A stretch of DNA of 64,000 bases from Prionace glauca (Eukaryota > Chordata > Chondrichthyes > Carcharhiniformes > Carcharhinidae). Location of the stretch: contig CM075760.1 of NCBI GenBank assembly GCA_037974335.1, positions 28,844,402 through 28,908,401 on the forward strand, in the 5' to 3' direction. Each line of letters opens with the position of its first letter. Position 1 is the stretch's first letter. The translations under genes and the position numbers were made by a program. Shown here piece by piece: positions 19,155 through 29,540 of this stretch. The notes below the pieces were generated by a model. It did no database searches and was not told the DNA's origin. It saw only the letters and a program-made list of their open reading frames with translations.

Positions 19155-19775
19155 TAACATAATGTTATTGTTTATTGTGAGGGGAATTGAATACAAAAGA
19201 GAGGTTATGCTTCAGCTATACAGAACACTGGATGTTTGGAATATTATTGAAGTATCTGTCTCCTTATTTGAAGAAGAATGTAAATATGCTAGAAGCAGTT
19301 CAGAGAAGGTCCACAAGACTAATAATGGAAATGGGAGGGTTGTCTTATGAGGAAAGATTGAATAGCCTGGGCTTGTATCTACTGGAGCTTAAAAGAGGAA
19401 GAGGCAGATTGAAATCTTTTTCAGTTCCTAAGGTATTTTCACAGGATAGATTTAGAGAGGATGTTTTCTCATGTGAGCGAATTTAATACAAGGAATCATT
19501 ATTGAAAAATAAATGTTGCCCAGTTGACACAAAGATGAGCAATAAATGTTTTCTCTCAAATGACAGTGTGTCTTTGGAACTCTCTTCCTCGAAAGACATT
19601 GGAAGCAGAGTCTTTGAATATTTTGAAGGCAGAGCTGGATAGATTCTTCATTAACGGGATAAAGGAATGTGGATTTGAGGTTACAATCAGATCAACCAGG
19701 GTCTCACTGAGTGCTGGAGCAGGCTAGAGGGGCTGAGTAGCCTACTCCTGCTGCTACTTTATGTCATATTTGTGT
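19155..19775 (+). mobile_element. Old CR1 3' part
   Basis: It reads Arg-Gly-Ile-Glu-Tyr-Lys, Met-Leu-Gln-Leu-Tyr-Arg-Thr-Leu, Gly-Gly-Leu-Ser-Tyr-Glu-Glu-Arg-Leu-Asn and Leu-Gly-Leu-Tyr in shifting frames. It ends with GGAGCAGGCTAGAGGGGC and CCTACTCCTGCTGC, then a degraded tail. Confidence 0.75.
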
Positions 19776-20275
19776 GTAAAGTTCTTACCTTATTGCTGTT
19801 AATAAACAACAGCACAGTTAGAAATGCTAATATTGTTAAGTCAAATAAATTCACTGTGTTAAGCATGAAAAGTGTTGAACTTTTTTAATATCTCAAACAC
19901 AAAGATCTCTCTTTCCCTGTCTCCTCCATCTTTACCTCCAACAACAAGTGTGAGGAGCTCATGGAGCTTCTTTGTCACTAAGATTGAGACAATTTAATCA
20001 GCTGCATCTACTGCTCCCCCCCTCTCACTTCCACTCGCCCACCGAGCTAAACTGTCTCCAATGACCCTCCCTTGTTGTAACCCTGAATTTGATCCTTTGT
20101 TTCAATTCTCTCCTATCTCTCTTTGTATCCTCCCAGAGTTTATCTTTTCCAGCAATCCCACCTCCTCCATCAACCTTATTCCCACTACAGTGCTCATCAC
20201 CCAACTTCCCCATGTTTACTGATATTGTTCATGGTTCTTTTCTTTCAGGTACTGTCCCTGTGTCCTTCAGATCTG

Positions 20276-20458
20276 ATGTGGAGATGCTGGCGTTGGACTG
20301 GGATAAACACAGCAAGAAGTCTCACAACACCAGGTTAAAGTCTAACAGGTTTATTTGGTAGCAAATGCCACTGACAAAGGAGCAGCACTCCGAAAGCTAG
20401 TGGCGTTTGCTACCAATAACCTGTTAGACTTTAACCTGATGTTGTGAGACTTCTTACT
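20276..20458 (+). mobile_element. Foldback element, complete copy with 14-bp flanking repeats
   Basis: Head ATGTGGAGATGCTGGCG, arm GCAAGAAGTCTCACAAC, internal loop with GACAAAGGAGCAGCACTCC, then the complementary arm GTTGTGAGACTTCTTACT. Flanking repeats GTCCTTCAGATCTG (20262-20275) and GTCCTTCAAATCTG (20459-20472) differ at one base, and the host L2 reads through them. Length 183 bp. Confidence 0.9.
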
Positions 20459-20563
20459 GTCCTTCAAATCTGCCATCATCACCAGCCTCTTCCCCCAGTG
20501 AAACCAATCCTTAACTCCCAATATCCTTGTGAACTCCTGCCCCAATCTCCAACCATCTTTCCC

Positions 20564-21056
20564 CACATTACAGGAAGGATGTAGAGGCTTTGGAGAGGGT
20601 GCAGAGGAGGTTTACCAGGATGTTGCCTGGTATGGAGGGGAGATCCTATGAGGAGAGACTGAGAGATTTGGGGTTGTTTTCGCTGGAAAGAAGGCGGCTA
20701 AGAGGGGATCTCATTGAAACATATAAGATGATTAGAGGTTTAGACAGGGTAGATAGTGATAGCCTTTTTCCTAGGATGGAGAAAGCTAGCACGAGGGGGC
20801 ACGATTTTAAATTAAGGGGGGGTAGTTATAGGACAGATGTCAGGGGTAGGTTCTTTACCCAGAGGGTGGTGAGGGACTGGAATGCCCTGCCAGCTGCAGT
20901 TGTAAATGCACCTAGTTTGGAGGCGTTTAAGAGATCTGTGGATAGGTTTATGGATGAAAAGGGATTGGTTTAGGTAGTGGGTCATTGTTTTGTAACTGGT
21001 CGGCGCAACATCGTGGGCCGAAGGGCCTGTTCTGCGCTGTAATGTTCTATGTTCTA
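20564..21056 (+). mobile_element. CR1 3' end nested in the L2 fragment
   Basis: It begins at Tyr-Arg-Lys-Asp-Val-Glu-Ala-Leu-Glu-Arg and runs through Phe-Thr-Gln-Arg-Val-Val-Arg-Asp-Trp-Asn-Ala-Leu to a stop at 20973, then GGGCCGAAGGGCCTG and (TTCTATG)2. Candidate target repeats ATCTTTCC (20555) and ATCTTTTCC (21056) flank it. It is a third CR1 lineage, fairly young. Confidence 0.85.
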
Positions 21057-21289
21057 TCTTTTCCTCTATACCTTGTTTGTTACTTCCCGATCCATACCCT
21101 TCTTTCCTGGAACTCCATGTTTCAACCCTCCAATAGGATTTCTGCCTCTGCCAGAGTGCCGACACAACTCTGACTCATTGCCCTTCTCATTCTGTTTGCA
21201 ATAAGCCAAATCCACCAGTGTTTGTAAACAATTCCCTCAGTTATTTTAGTTTAAACAAGATTTTTTAATTGTTGGTTAAGTTGGTCTCG

Positions 21290-21497
21290 CCATGTGTGCA
21301 TGAGTTTGCTATGAGTGCTCTAGTTTCCTCACGCTCAAGATGTGCAGGTTAGGTTGATTGGCTATGCTAAATTGACCCTTAATGTCAGGGGGATTAGTAG
21401 GGTAAATGAATTAAGGGGTTAGGCTTGGGTGGGATTGTAGTTGGTGCAGGCTCCATGGGCCAAATGGCCTCCTTCAGCACTGTAGGGATTCTATGAC
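21290..21497 (+). mobile_element. V-SINE, 5'-truncated
   Basis: Core remnant GAGTTTGCTATGAGTGCTC, then GGTTGATTGGCTATGC, GGGGGATTAGTAGGG and the end CACTGTAGGGATTCTATG. Confidence 0.85.
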
Positions 21498-21668
21498 AGG
21501 AATCTTAGATAATCAATTGAAGAAAAATACTTGTCAATATAGAATGGAAAAATACACTTCACAGAACAGACTTATAATTTATGTTGGTTGATCAGGCTGA
21601 AGATGTGTAATTCCTTGTTTTCCTTTTTAACAACATTCCTGATGAGAATCTTGTTTTGTTGACTTTAA

Positions 21669-21945
21669 AAAACGTAGAAAATAGAAGCAGGAGTAGGTCA
21701 TTTGGCCCTTCGAGCCTGCTCTGCAATTCAATATGATCATGACTGATCCCCTATCTCAACATCATTCTCCACTGATCTCCCCAAATTCCTTGAAGCTTTT
21801 AGAGTCTGAATAGATCTCAGAAGGAAACAGATGTATTTCTAATGTTTTGGCCTCCACAGCCTTCTGTGCTGGCAAATTCCACAAGTTCACCACTCTCTGC
21901 ATGAAGAAATTTCTCCTCAACTCCAAAACTTCCCCATATCGTATT
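21669..21945 (-). mobile_element. Old CR1 3' end
   Basis: Antisense copy: AGAAGCAGGAGTAGGTC, CCTTCGAGCCTGC, GATCATGACTGATCC and the minus-strand Phe-Phe-Met-Gln-Arg-Val-Val-Asn-Leu-Trp-Asn-Leu. The body between the tail and this motif is diverged. 21950-22250 has nothing else recognised. Confidence 0.7.
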
Positions 21946-22252
21946 TCATATATTATAATCATGTCTGATTTCAGGCATTATCAAGATCTTTATTTTAGAT
22001 GGTCTTTTATTACCTAAGAATAACTCAAATTTTCTTTGCCTTTTTTTCCTAAATTAACCGAAATTCAAGTAGAAGTATTATTGTGCAAAAGAAATTGTTT
22101 TTGACACTGAGGAACCACCTGACTGTTAGTTGTTAGTTTCTTTTTGTTCTGACAATGTGATTATTCCCTTTAAATTTCCCTTTGGATGTTCACATCAGCC
22201 ATTCATATCAATTTATTTTATCGATTTCAATTTGAGGAATAATCTCAAGATA

Positions 22253-22386
22253 AAAGCAAATTACTGCGGTTGCTGGCGTCTGAAACAAAAACAGAAAATA
22301 CTGGGAAATCTCAGCAAGTCTGACAGTATCTGTGGAGAGAGAATGGAGCCAACATTTTGAGTCTAGATGACCCTTCATCAGAGCTC
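22253..22386 (+). repeat. Interspersed repeat of unassigned type
   Basis: AAGCAAATTACTGCGG, GTCTGAAACAAAAACAG, AAATCTCAGCAAGTCTG, GACCCTTCATCAGAGCTC. I recognise this as a repeat common in shark DNA, probably SINE-like, but cannot assign a family. Confidence 0.5.
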
Positions 22387-22504
22387 AACAATTGTACCCA
22401 GCCTTGTTGACTTTAAATGATTATTTACATCAGAGACATAAACGTTTGCAATCAGATTTGAGGTAACTTCCAACAGCTGAACAGTGCAGTCACATGGGAT
22501 CAGC

Positions 22505-22595
22505 ATATTGAATTCGTTGATCAGCCATGATTATAATGATTGGTGGAGCAGGCTTGAAGGGCCAAATGCCTACTCCTGCTTCTCGTTTCTATGGC
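22505..22595 (+). mobile_element. CR1 3' tail remnant
   Basis: GATCAGCCATGATTATAATG, GGAGCAGGCTTGAAGGGCC and CCTACTCCTGCTTC match the CR1 3' UTR (compare 17395-17465). The rest is missing. 22600-23155 shows nothing else I can name. Confidence 0.65.
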
Positions 22596-23158
22596 AGCGC
22601 ATTCCACATCCAGAATTCAGCAGCATTCTGATTTCTGGGCTGCCATTACTGTATGCCTGATAATACATTCATTGTCACCAATTAACAGCAAGGGCAGGTT
22701 GTGGACCTTCATTTTGCTGAATGAGTGCTGGAGAGAGGATGTCTAGTGTCGAAGGCTACAGGCAGTGACCCAGAACAAGGTCAGGGCCAGCACATTTAAA
22801 GGCTTCCTGCATGGGACAGTGTGAGCTGGCTGATCGGATGATCATTCGAGTGGATTAACTATACAGAGAAAAGATATGGGCATTTTCCAGTCTGTCCAGT
22901 TAAGTGCATTAAATTGTTGATCTCTGCAAACCATGTTAGTTTTCAGAGGCAGTAATTTTAAAAATCAGCAATACCTTTTGGCATTGAGGAGCTGGACATT
23001 AGTTACATATTTTCAAATGTCTGTGCCATTGGAGCAGGGGGAGAGGGGGACCAGAAGACCAAACCAGCCCTGAGGCTGCCTTGCTGCCCTCCTGCATGAC
23101 GTTCATCAATGATGTGGTCAGCTCATGTCAACCGCTGGCAAGACAGGGAAGTCATGAC

Positions 23159-23294
23159 GTGAGATGCTGGCGTTGGACTGGTCTAAACACAGTAAGAAGT
23201 GTCACAACACCAGGTTAATGTCCAACAGGTTTATTTGGTAGTAAGTAAAAATTACTACCAAATAAACCTGTTGGATTTTAACCTAGTGTTATAA
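23159..23294 (+). mobile_element. Foldback element with 24-bp perfect arms
   Basis: Head GAGATGCTGGCGTTGG, arm CACAGTAAGAAGTGTCAC, then inner arms at 23221-23244 and 23252-23275 (TCCAACAGGTTTATTTGG and its complement) with a 7-bp loop. The outer distal arm stops at CCTAGTGTTAT. Flanking repeats were not found. Confidence 0.8.
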
Positions 23295-23295
23295 G

Positions 23296-23408
23296 GAAGG
23301 GAAACCCAGCCACTCACGCAGATTCAGAGAGCACGTACAAACTCCCCACAGACAGTCACCCAAGGCCGGAATTGAACCTGGGTCCCTGGCGCTGTGAGGA
23401 AGCTGTGC
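23296..23408 (-). mobile_element. V-SINE head-and-core fragment
   Basis: Minus-strand core CCCAGCCACTCACGCAG, CACGTACAAACTCC, CCTGGCGCTGTGAGG. It follows the foldback element directly. Confidence 0.65.
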
Positions 23409-23439
23409 TAACGACTGTGACTCCGTCCAAATCTTTACA

Positions 23440-23960
23440 GCTATATTTAACAAACTCTTTTGTGAAAGGGGCATCACAATCAAATCCCGTGACAACCCAC
23501 TTTGTGTGGTCGCCCCATCTCAACCCAAGCCCACGTATTTTCACCCAGTCCCAGGAGTTTGGAGACTGGCTGAATAATGGCAGCCAGATACCCACAATCC
23601 AGGGCGCTGGGGAAACCGCGCTATTCGCCATACAGGCAGGCGGCCCGGAATGCGCACGTCCCAGGGCGGGAAGGTGCGCATGTGCGGAGGAGGTCCCACC
23701 CATCATTATGTCGCGTGAGATGTTGACCAATGAGAATAGTTGGAGGACCGGAAGCCCAGTGGTCCTCCAGCCAATCAGAGCGCGGGCTTTGTGTGAGTGC
23801 AGATTGAGCTTCAGACTCAAACCACTTCCTTTTCTCCCTCTTTCCATTCATTTTCCCATTCTGGGAGAAATTGCGGACTTGCAGCAACTGAAGGGAAAGG
23901 AAGTGAGTCGAGGGAGGCTGCAGACTCTGGAACGGTTGTCAATGTCTCTCTTAATGACAT
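23440..23960 (+). promoter_or_regulatory. Promoter and probable exon 1 of the 14-finger ZNF
   Basis: GC-rich with CGCACGTCCCAGGGCG, GGTGCGCATGTGCGG (NRF1-like, near 23666), CAATGAGAATAG and CAGCCAATCAGAGCGCG (direct CCAAT near 23771). 23820-23940 is homologous to the exon-1 area of 13060-13160 and 54560-54670. A candidate donor GGAA/GTGAGT lies at about 23901. It would serve the gene at 24521. Confidence 0.6.
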
Positions 23961-24250
23961 TAACATCCTTGAGCTCCCTCAGGTTAATACATTTATTTGT
24001 CTGGCTAAAAGGATGGTTTATTTTCCTAATGTTCACAATTAAAGAGGTGGATCCCCAGGAGATAGCTGATATTAAGGAGACAGTAAATTAATATAGGATA
24101 GGGATATGTCTAGTGTTGATCTATGATGTATATTAGATGCAGGGTAAGAATGACGGAAGAAAGTAAAGAATTTTCTATAAAAATTAGAATTGTCTTTTCT
24201 GAATTTCTAAGTTGCACCGATTGTTATGAATTTTGGAACTCATTTTACAG

Positions 24251-24520
24251 AATAACAGAATTGGACTTCTCAAAACAAATATTTGTGGTGATCTGACAGA
24301 TTAATTTGATAAATCGGCACCTGAACAACATTGGCCTTTGGAATCTACAAAGAGAAATATTTATGTGTTCTGTCTGCTTCAAGAGATTTCAACCATAAGT
24401 GTGATGGGAAAACATGGAGGTATGGACACAATTGAGTGTTCCAGTGCACTGGCTGTGGAATAAAACATCAACTAGTTACACAGCTTGAAAAGACATCACT
24501 AGTCACTGTTCAGGCTTTTT
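24251..24520 (+). other. Family A upstream exon part with decayed fingers
   Basis: It follows the acceptor CTCATTTTACAG (ending 24250). The block aligns with 1820-2180 and 9605-9947: a degenerate finger near 24360, the ACACAGCTTGAAAAG stretch, then the finger containing the ATG at 24521. Confidence 0.55.
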
Positions 24521-25759
24521 ATGTGTGGACGAGGCTTCAACTCACTGTCAAACTGGGAGAGACACATGGACACCAGGACCATGGAGAAACCATGGAAATG
24601 TGGAGACTGTGGTAAAGGATTCAATTTCCCATATCAGCTGGAAACTCATCGACGCAGTCACACTGGGGAGAAGCCATTCATCTGCTTGGTGTGTGGGAAG
24701 GGATTCGCTCATTCATCCTCCCTGCAGACACACAAACGAGTTCATACAGGGGAGAGGCCATTCATCTGTCCTGAGTGCAGGAAAGGATTCACAAGTTCAT
24801 CCCACTTGCAGACACACAAGAGAGTTCACAGTGGGGAGAGGCCATTCACCTGCTCTGATTGTGGGAAGGGATTCAGTGATTCATCCAACCTGCTGATGCA
24901 CCAACGAGTTCACACCAGGGAGAGGCGGTTCACCTGCTCGGAGTGCAGAAAGGAATTCACTCAATTATCCCACCTACAGTCACATGAGCGCATTCACACT
25001 GGGGAGAGACCATTTAGCTGCTCCGAGTGTGGGAAGACATTCAGTGATTCATCTAACCTGCTGAGGCACCAGCGAGTTCACACTGGGGAGAGGCCATTCG
25101 CCTGCTCCGAGTGTGGGAAAGGATTTACTGATTCAACCAACCTGCTGATGCACCAGAGGGTTCATACCAGAGAGAGACCATTCCCCTGCTTAACATGTGG
25201 GAAGAGATTCAGTGACTCATTCAGTCTGCTGATGCACCAACGAGTTCACACTGGGGAGAAACCATTCACCTGCTTTACCTGTGGGAAGGGATTTAGTCGC
25301 TCATCCCATCTGTTGATGCACCAGCGAATTCACACTGGAGAGAGGCCATTCACCTGCCCCGAGTGTGGGAAGGGATTTACTGATTCATCCCATCTACTGA
25401 CACATCAGCGAGTTCACACTGGGGAAAGACCATTGATGTGTCCTGAGTGTGGGAAGGGTTTCCCTGATGGATCCAATCTGCAGAAACACCGTCAAGTGCA
25501 CACTGGGGAGAGACCATTCACTTGCTCCGATTGTGAGAAAGCATTCACTCAGTCATCCCACCTGCGGACACACCAGCGGGTTCACACCGGGGAGAGACCA
25601 TTCACCTGCTCTCAGTGTGGGCAAGAATTCAGTAATTCATCCAATCTGCAGGCACACCAGCGAATTCACACTGGGGAGAGACAGTTTATCTGCTCTGTGT
25701 GTGGGAAGGGATTCATTCACTCATCACAGCTGCTGAGACACCACCAAGTTCACAAGTGA
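24521..25759 (+). CDS. C2H2 zinc-finger protein, family A, 14 fingers
   Basis: It codes for 412 residues from ATG 24521; a second ATG at 24581 (Met-Glu-Lys-Pro-Trp) matches the start used by other family A genes. The extra 20 residues (Met-Cys-Gly-Arg-Gly-Phe-Asn) are the end of a finger which in the copies at 2181 and 9948 carries a stop. Fourteen intact CX2C...HX3H fingers follow with TGERPF-type linkers. Fingers 4, 6, 7, 8 and 10 share an SDSS/TDSS helix start, so part of the array was copied. No effector domain is seen. Promoter at 23440-23960. This is the longest, cleanest family A member. 25760-26035 is 3' UTR-like. Confidence 0.92.
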   Translation: MCGRGFNSLSNWERHMDTRTMEKPWKCGDCGKGFNFPYQLETHRRSHTGEKPFICLVCGKGFAHSSSLQTHKRVHTGERPFICPECRKGFTSSSHLQTHKRVHSGERPFTCSDCGKGFSDSSNLLMHQRVHTRERRFTCSECRKEFTQLSHLQSHERIHTGERPFSCSECGKTFSDSSNLLRHQRVHTGERPFACSECGKGFTDSTNLLMHQRVHTRERPFPCLTCGKRFSDSFSLLMHQRVHTGEKPFTCFTCGKGFSRSSHLLMHQRIHTGERPFTCPECGKGFTDSSHLLTHQRVHTGERPLMCPECGKGFPDGSNLQKHRQVHTGERPFTCSDCEKAFTQSSHLRTHQRVHTGERPFTCSQCGQEFSNSSNLQAHQRIHTGERQFICSVCGKGFIHSSQLLRHHQVHK

Positions 25760-26039
25760 TTACAGAGATTGGATTCTGCTGTTAATCACATCCAGGACTG
25801 AACCATGTTCATTCTGACAGTTGGTGAAGTGGGAGGGTCAGATGGTTTCTTTCTGCTGGATTGGCCGGTCTCACAATTTTGCTTCCAGAGGGCTGGTGCT
25901 ATTTGAGCCTGAGAGTGTACATTTCCACTGAAATGATCCACAAAAGTTGACAATGACATTTATTCTATCCTACACAGTAAATAATGTTTTTCCTACCACT
26001 ACAAGTAGACCTAAAAGAAATATATTTGTCTCTGTTCCA

Positions 26040-26350
26040 TTGAGTCTACAGCACCAGGTCAGGGCAGTCAGCTCAATTGGTCTGTGTCAGTATTTATGCT
26101 CCACATCAGACTTCACCCACCCTTCCTCATCTCCCCCCATCAGCATATCCTTCTATTCCTTTCTCCCTCATGTATGTATCTAACTTCCCCTTCACTGTAT
26201 TCATGCTGTTCACCTCAACCACTGGCTGTGTAGTGATTTCCACATTCTCACCACTCACTGGGTAAAGAGGTTTCTCACTGAAATCCCTATTGGATTATTG
26301 AACCCTTTCATAATCTTAAAGACATCCATCAGGTCACCCTTCAGTCTTCT
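26040..26350 (-). mobile_element. Old CR1 3' part
   Basis: Antisense stretch TCAGCATATCCTTCTATTCC, TCTAACTTCCCCTTCAC, CACTCACTGGGTAAAGAGG and, on the minus strand, Asp-Leu-Met-Asp-Val-Phe-Lys-Ile-Met-Lys. It is another CR1 lineage, well diverged. Confidence 0.65.
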
Positions 26351-26499
26351 CTTTAGTAAAAAGCAGCCCATCGTTCGAAATGTGTCAAATTTAGACTTAG
26401 CCTTTAACAATGACTTTGATGAGGGGACATTGTGGAAAACAAGAAAAAAATGCATTTTTATAGCACCTCTCACAACCACAGGGTATCAGATGAAGATAT

Positions 26500-27027
26500 G
26501 AAACAGGAGCCTGTTATGCCATTCAAGATGAGCAATACTAAGGAAATTTGGCATGTCAGATACCAACTTTTACAGATGCACCATAGAAAGCATTCTTTCT
26601 GGTTGTATCACAGCTTGGTATGGCTCCTCCTGTGCCCAAAACCACAAAGAACGACAAAAGGTCATGAATGTAGTCCAATCCATCATGCAATGGATGGATT
26701 GGGCTACATTCCTCCCATCCATTGACTCTGTCTACACTTCCTGCTGCCTTGGCAAAGCAGCCAGACACTCTCTTGCACCTTCTTCAGTCAGGAAAAACAT
26801 ACAAAAGTCTGAGGTCATGCACCAACCAACTCAAGAACTACTTCTTCCCTGCTGCTGTCAGAATTTTGACTGGACTTATCTTGCACTAAGTTGATCTTTC
26901 TCGACTGTGACTATAACTCTGCATTCTGTACCCTCTTGTTTCTTTGTGAATGGTGTGCTTTGTATAGCACGCAAGAAACAATATTTTTCACTGTATGTCA
27001 GTGCAGACAATAATAAATCAAATCAAA
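26500..27027 (+). mobile_element. L2/Rex-like LINE 3' end
   Basis: It encodes Asn-Phe-Tyr-Arg-Cys-Thr-Ile-Glu-Ser-Ile-Leu-Ser-Gly-Cys-Ile-Thr-Ala-Trp-Tyr-Gly, typical of the C-terminal part of L2-type LINEs in fishes, then a 3' UTR ending in AATAAATCAAATCAAATC. It is a sister of the minus-strand copy at 36575-37170. An imperfect 19-bp inverted repeat interrupts it at 26666-26711. Confidence 0.7.
26666..26711. repeat. 19-bp inverted repeat with 8-bp loop
   Basis: 26666-26684 (GAATGTAGTCCAATCCATC) pairs with 26693-26711 with one mismatch. It lies inside the L2-like LINE and looks like local inverted copying. Confidence 0.75.
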
Positions 27028-27115
27028 TCATGGCTGATCTGATTGAAACCTCAACTCCACCTCCCCTGATAATCTGGAATCTATTTAACTCTGCTTTTGT
27101 CCTGAAGCATTATAC
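27028..27115 (-). mobile_element. CR1 3' UTR fragment
   Basis: ATCATGGCTGATCTGATTG, AACCTCAACTCCACC and GATAATCTGGAATCTATTTAAC match antisense CR1 3' ends (compare 49675-49760). Confidence 0.55.
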
Positions 27116-27119
27116 TTCA

Positions 27120-28480
27120 TGAATGAAGTTCTGTGAATTGTAGTGACTGTTGTAATAGAGGAAACTGCAGGCCTGGGTAATCAAATTTAGTTTTATAATC
27201 AATCATTTTCATGCCATATTCATTGTTATAAGTAACAAGGTCAAGGAAGCCATTTTAAAATTGAACATGTGGCTTCTAACAATCGATTCACCTTCTGTCA
27301 GTTGTCTTTATTTGCTACAAATTGATTTTATATTAACAGTCAGTCATGAAGCATATGATTATTCAGTAATGAACCTTGTTTAAGGTATCGTTAGTGACTC
27401 AGTGTAAGAGACAATTAAATCATAAAGGCGAGAGCTTTATTTTAAAATTTTAACACTGAATAACCTGAAATGTTTCCAGAAACTGCAGAGCTGGCAGAAA
27501 TTGTTTAAAGAAAGAAAATATTTTTTAATTTTGATATGCTACAGGATATTGTATTCTTCCAAAGTCCAGCTGAAAAATAAGGTTCATTGTTCAGTCTGGT
27601 CAGGATTAGTAAGAAAGAAAGCTATTGTCTTTCAACAAACTGTTTTTTTGCACCAGTCTATCTTGCAGTAACCAAGTTTATTAATTAAAGATCACTGTAT
27701 TAATTAGCTAGCAGTCAGTAACAAATAATTGGAGAAGTAGTGAGTTAATTGAGTTACAGTTAATAAATCTTTTTTTTGTTTATCTATTAGTGTCACAAGT
27801 AGGCTTATAGTAAGAAGCTGAGTTTTATTTGCTGTAAAATGTATCATTTGAATTGCTGTGTAGTAAAGAATGTGCAATGAAGATAAATGTACTGGTAAGA
27901 GAGACCTTCAATCTCCAATTTATCTCAAAATTTGAAATTGTCTGACTACCTAATTGTAGAGAATCAAATAAAGGATTAGTATGAAACTGTGCAATTGTAT
28001 TATTGTCTAAGTTAATAAGAAAAGGTGGTGTAAATAATTGGGAATCTAGTTAAATTAATCTGGTAACCAAATTCACCAAATGTCATGTCACAATCAGCCC
28101 AACTCTAATATCACTTTGGGGATAAACGTAGACATTCCCACCATCTTCCTTGCCAGCCAAGTACTGAATATTCATGGGGTTGAGTTCCAGGTAAATTATA
28201 GTCAAAGCAGGAACCAGATTTCTGAGGTTGAAATCCACAAGAACTCCTGTCAAAGAATGAGCCAGAGAGGGTTAACCTTCCACAGACTGATCACCCACGT
28301 CAAGTTGTAAAAGTCAAAGTTTGAAGTAAACGTTTCTTGTAGAATAAATTTACTTTTAAAATTTATTCAATGGAGAATCCTGCTGCTGCCTTACTTGATT
28401 AAAATATTCTTTGATTCAAGGTGAATTTATTAAAGGGCAAGTTGGGGTGGCTGAAATCAATTAAGATTCAGATATCAAAA
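27120..28480. other. AT-rich stretch, nothing recognised
   Basis: I see no convincing gene. A short V-SINE tail trace (TTAGTGTCACAAGTAGG) lies at 27787-27808. Reading frames here are short and lack family motifs. Confidence 0.5.
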
Positions 28481-28484
28481 ACAA

Positions 28485-28880
28485 GTAACACAAATCTGAA
28501 ATTTGAAAACTTGCATTTAGCATTGTTCAGGGTCTCCCAATGCACTTTCCAACCAATGAAGTATCTTTGAAATGTGGTCACTGTTGTAATGCAGGAAATG
28601 TGGCAGCTAAAGTTTACACAGCAAGATCCCAGAAGCAGCAACATGATCACGAGCAGATGATCTGTTTTTAGCGATGTTGATTAATAAATATTGGCCAGAA
28701 CTCCAAGGATAGCCCCTCCTTCAAAATCTTATCTGTGATAACTTCTAAGTCTACTTGAAGATGCAGATGGGATGCCTGGGTTGGCACCTCATCCTAAAGA
28801 CAGCAGCTCCAATTGTGCAGCACTCCCTCAGTGCTGACACTTTGAATGTTGGCCTCATGTCAATGGACTGGGATTTGAAA
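28485..28880 (-). mobile_element. Old LINE-tail-type repeat, probably L2-related
   Basis: Antisense landmarks: CTTGCATTTAGCATTG, CCAACCAATGAAGTA, AGATGATCTGTTTTTAG, TTAATAAATATTGGCCAG, GCACTCCCTCAGTGCTGACAC. The ending motif resembles the 'ATATAAATGCAAG' end of L2-type repeats. The family name is uncertain. 28881-29535 holds nothing else recognised. Confidence 0.5.
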
Positions 28881-29540
28881 GAACAATCTTCTAATTCAGA
28901 CTGGAGAGTTTGATCCACTGAGCCGTGACTGATACGATGGACAATAGAAAGTTAGAAAGGGGTAGTTCCTCTTTGCCTCCACTACCTAAATGTAAAAATA
29001 TCAACTGGATACAAAAACAAGTATTGAGTGCACAAATATTGAAGGGTTTGTTTAGAGCCACAAGCTTTGAGTTCCCATTTGAGCCTCGGGCACCTTTCTG
29101 TCTCTATTGCTTGTGTCAATGATAGCCAGACGATGGAGCTAAGGGCTGAATTTAGCTGAGAATAATGGGGCCTGAGCCCCAGTTGGGGAAGTGCCTGGAG
29201 CATCGCACTGATAGAGAGACAGGACGGTGCCGGAGGACTGAATGAGAAATGGGCATCCATGATGAGAAAGGAAGAACAACTGGAAACTTAAACCCGCTGT
29301 TTCACTCAGTCAGAAACAGATCTCAGTTTTACACTAATCTCTGATTTGACAGCATGTTTCCAGCATTCACGTTGTTCTTCCTTTCTCTAAATACAGTTGT
29401 AGAGGAGTTTCTGTTCCATGTCTAGGAGCTCTAGGAATAGAGCGGCAGGGACACATTTCTTACACACCTCAGGATTAACCAACACATTAAGGACTAAATG
29501 TGAAAGGCAGTAGAAATAACAGAAGAGCTAACCTCTGCAG

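Larger units (their letters stand above)
19896..21190 (+). mobile_element. L2-type LINE fragment carrying two nested insertions
   Basis: Pieces at 19896-20275, 20459-20563 and 21057-21190 join in order. They read as CCTCCAACAACAAGTGTGAGG (Ser-Asn-Asn-Lys-Cys-Glu-Glu-Leu), CTTCAAATCTGCCATCATCACC (Phe-Lys-Ser-Ala-Ile-Ile-Thr), and TGGAACTCCATGTTTCAACCC ahead of the Gly-Phe-Arg-like site. A foldback element and a CR1 3' end sit between them. The LINE is old and frameshifted. Confidence 0.7.

Noticed and set aside
23372-24091. 239-residue frame
   Set aside because: It runs through a V-SINE, the promoter and exon-1-like sequence. No domain is seen and homologous blocks at 12.5 and 54 kb do not keep the frame.
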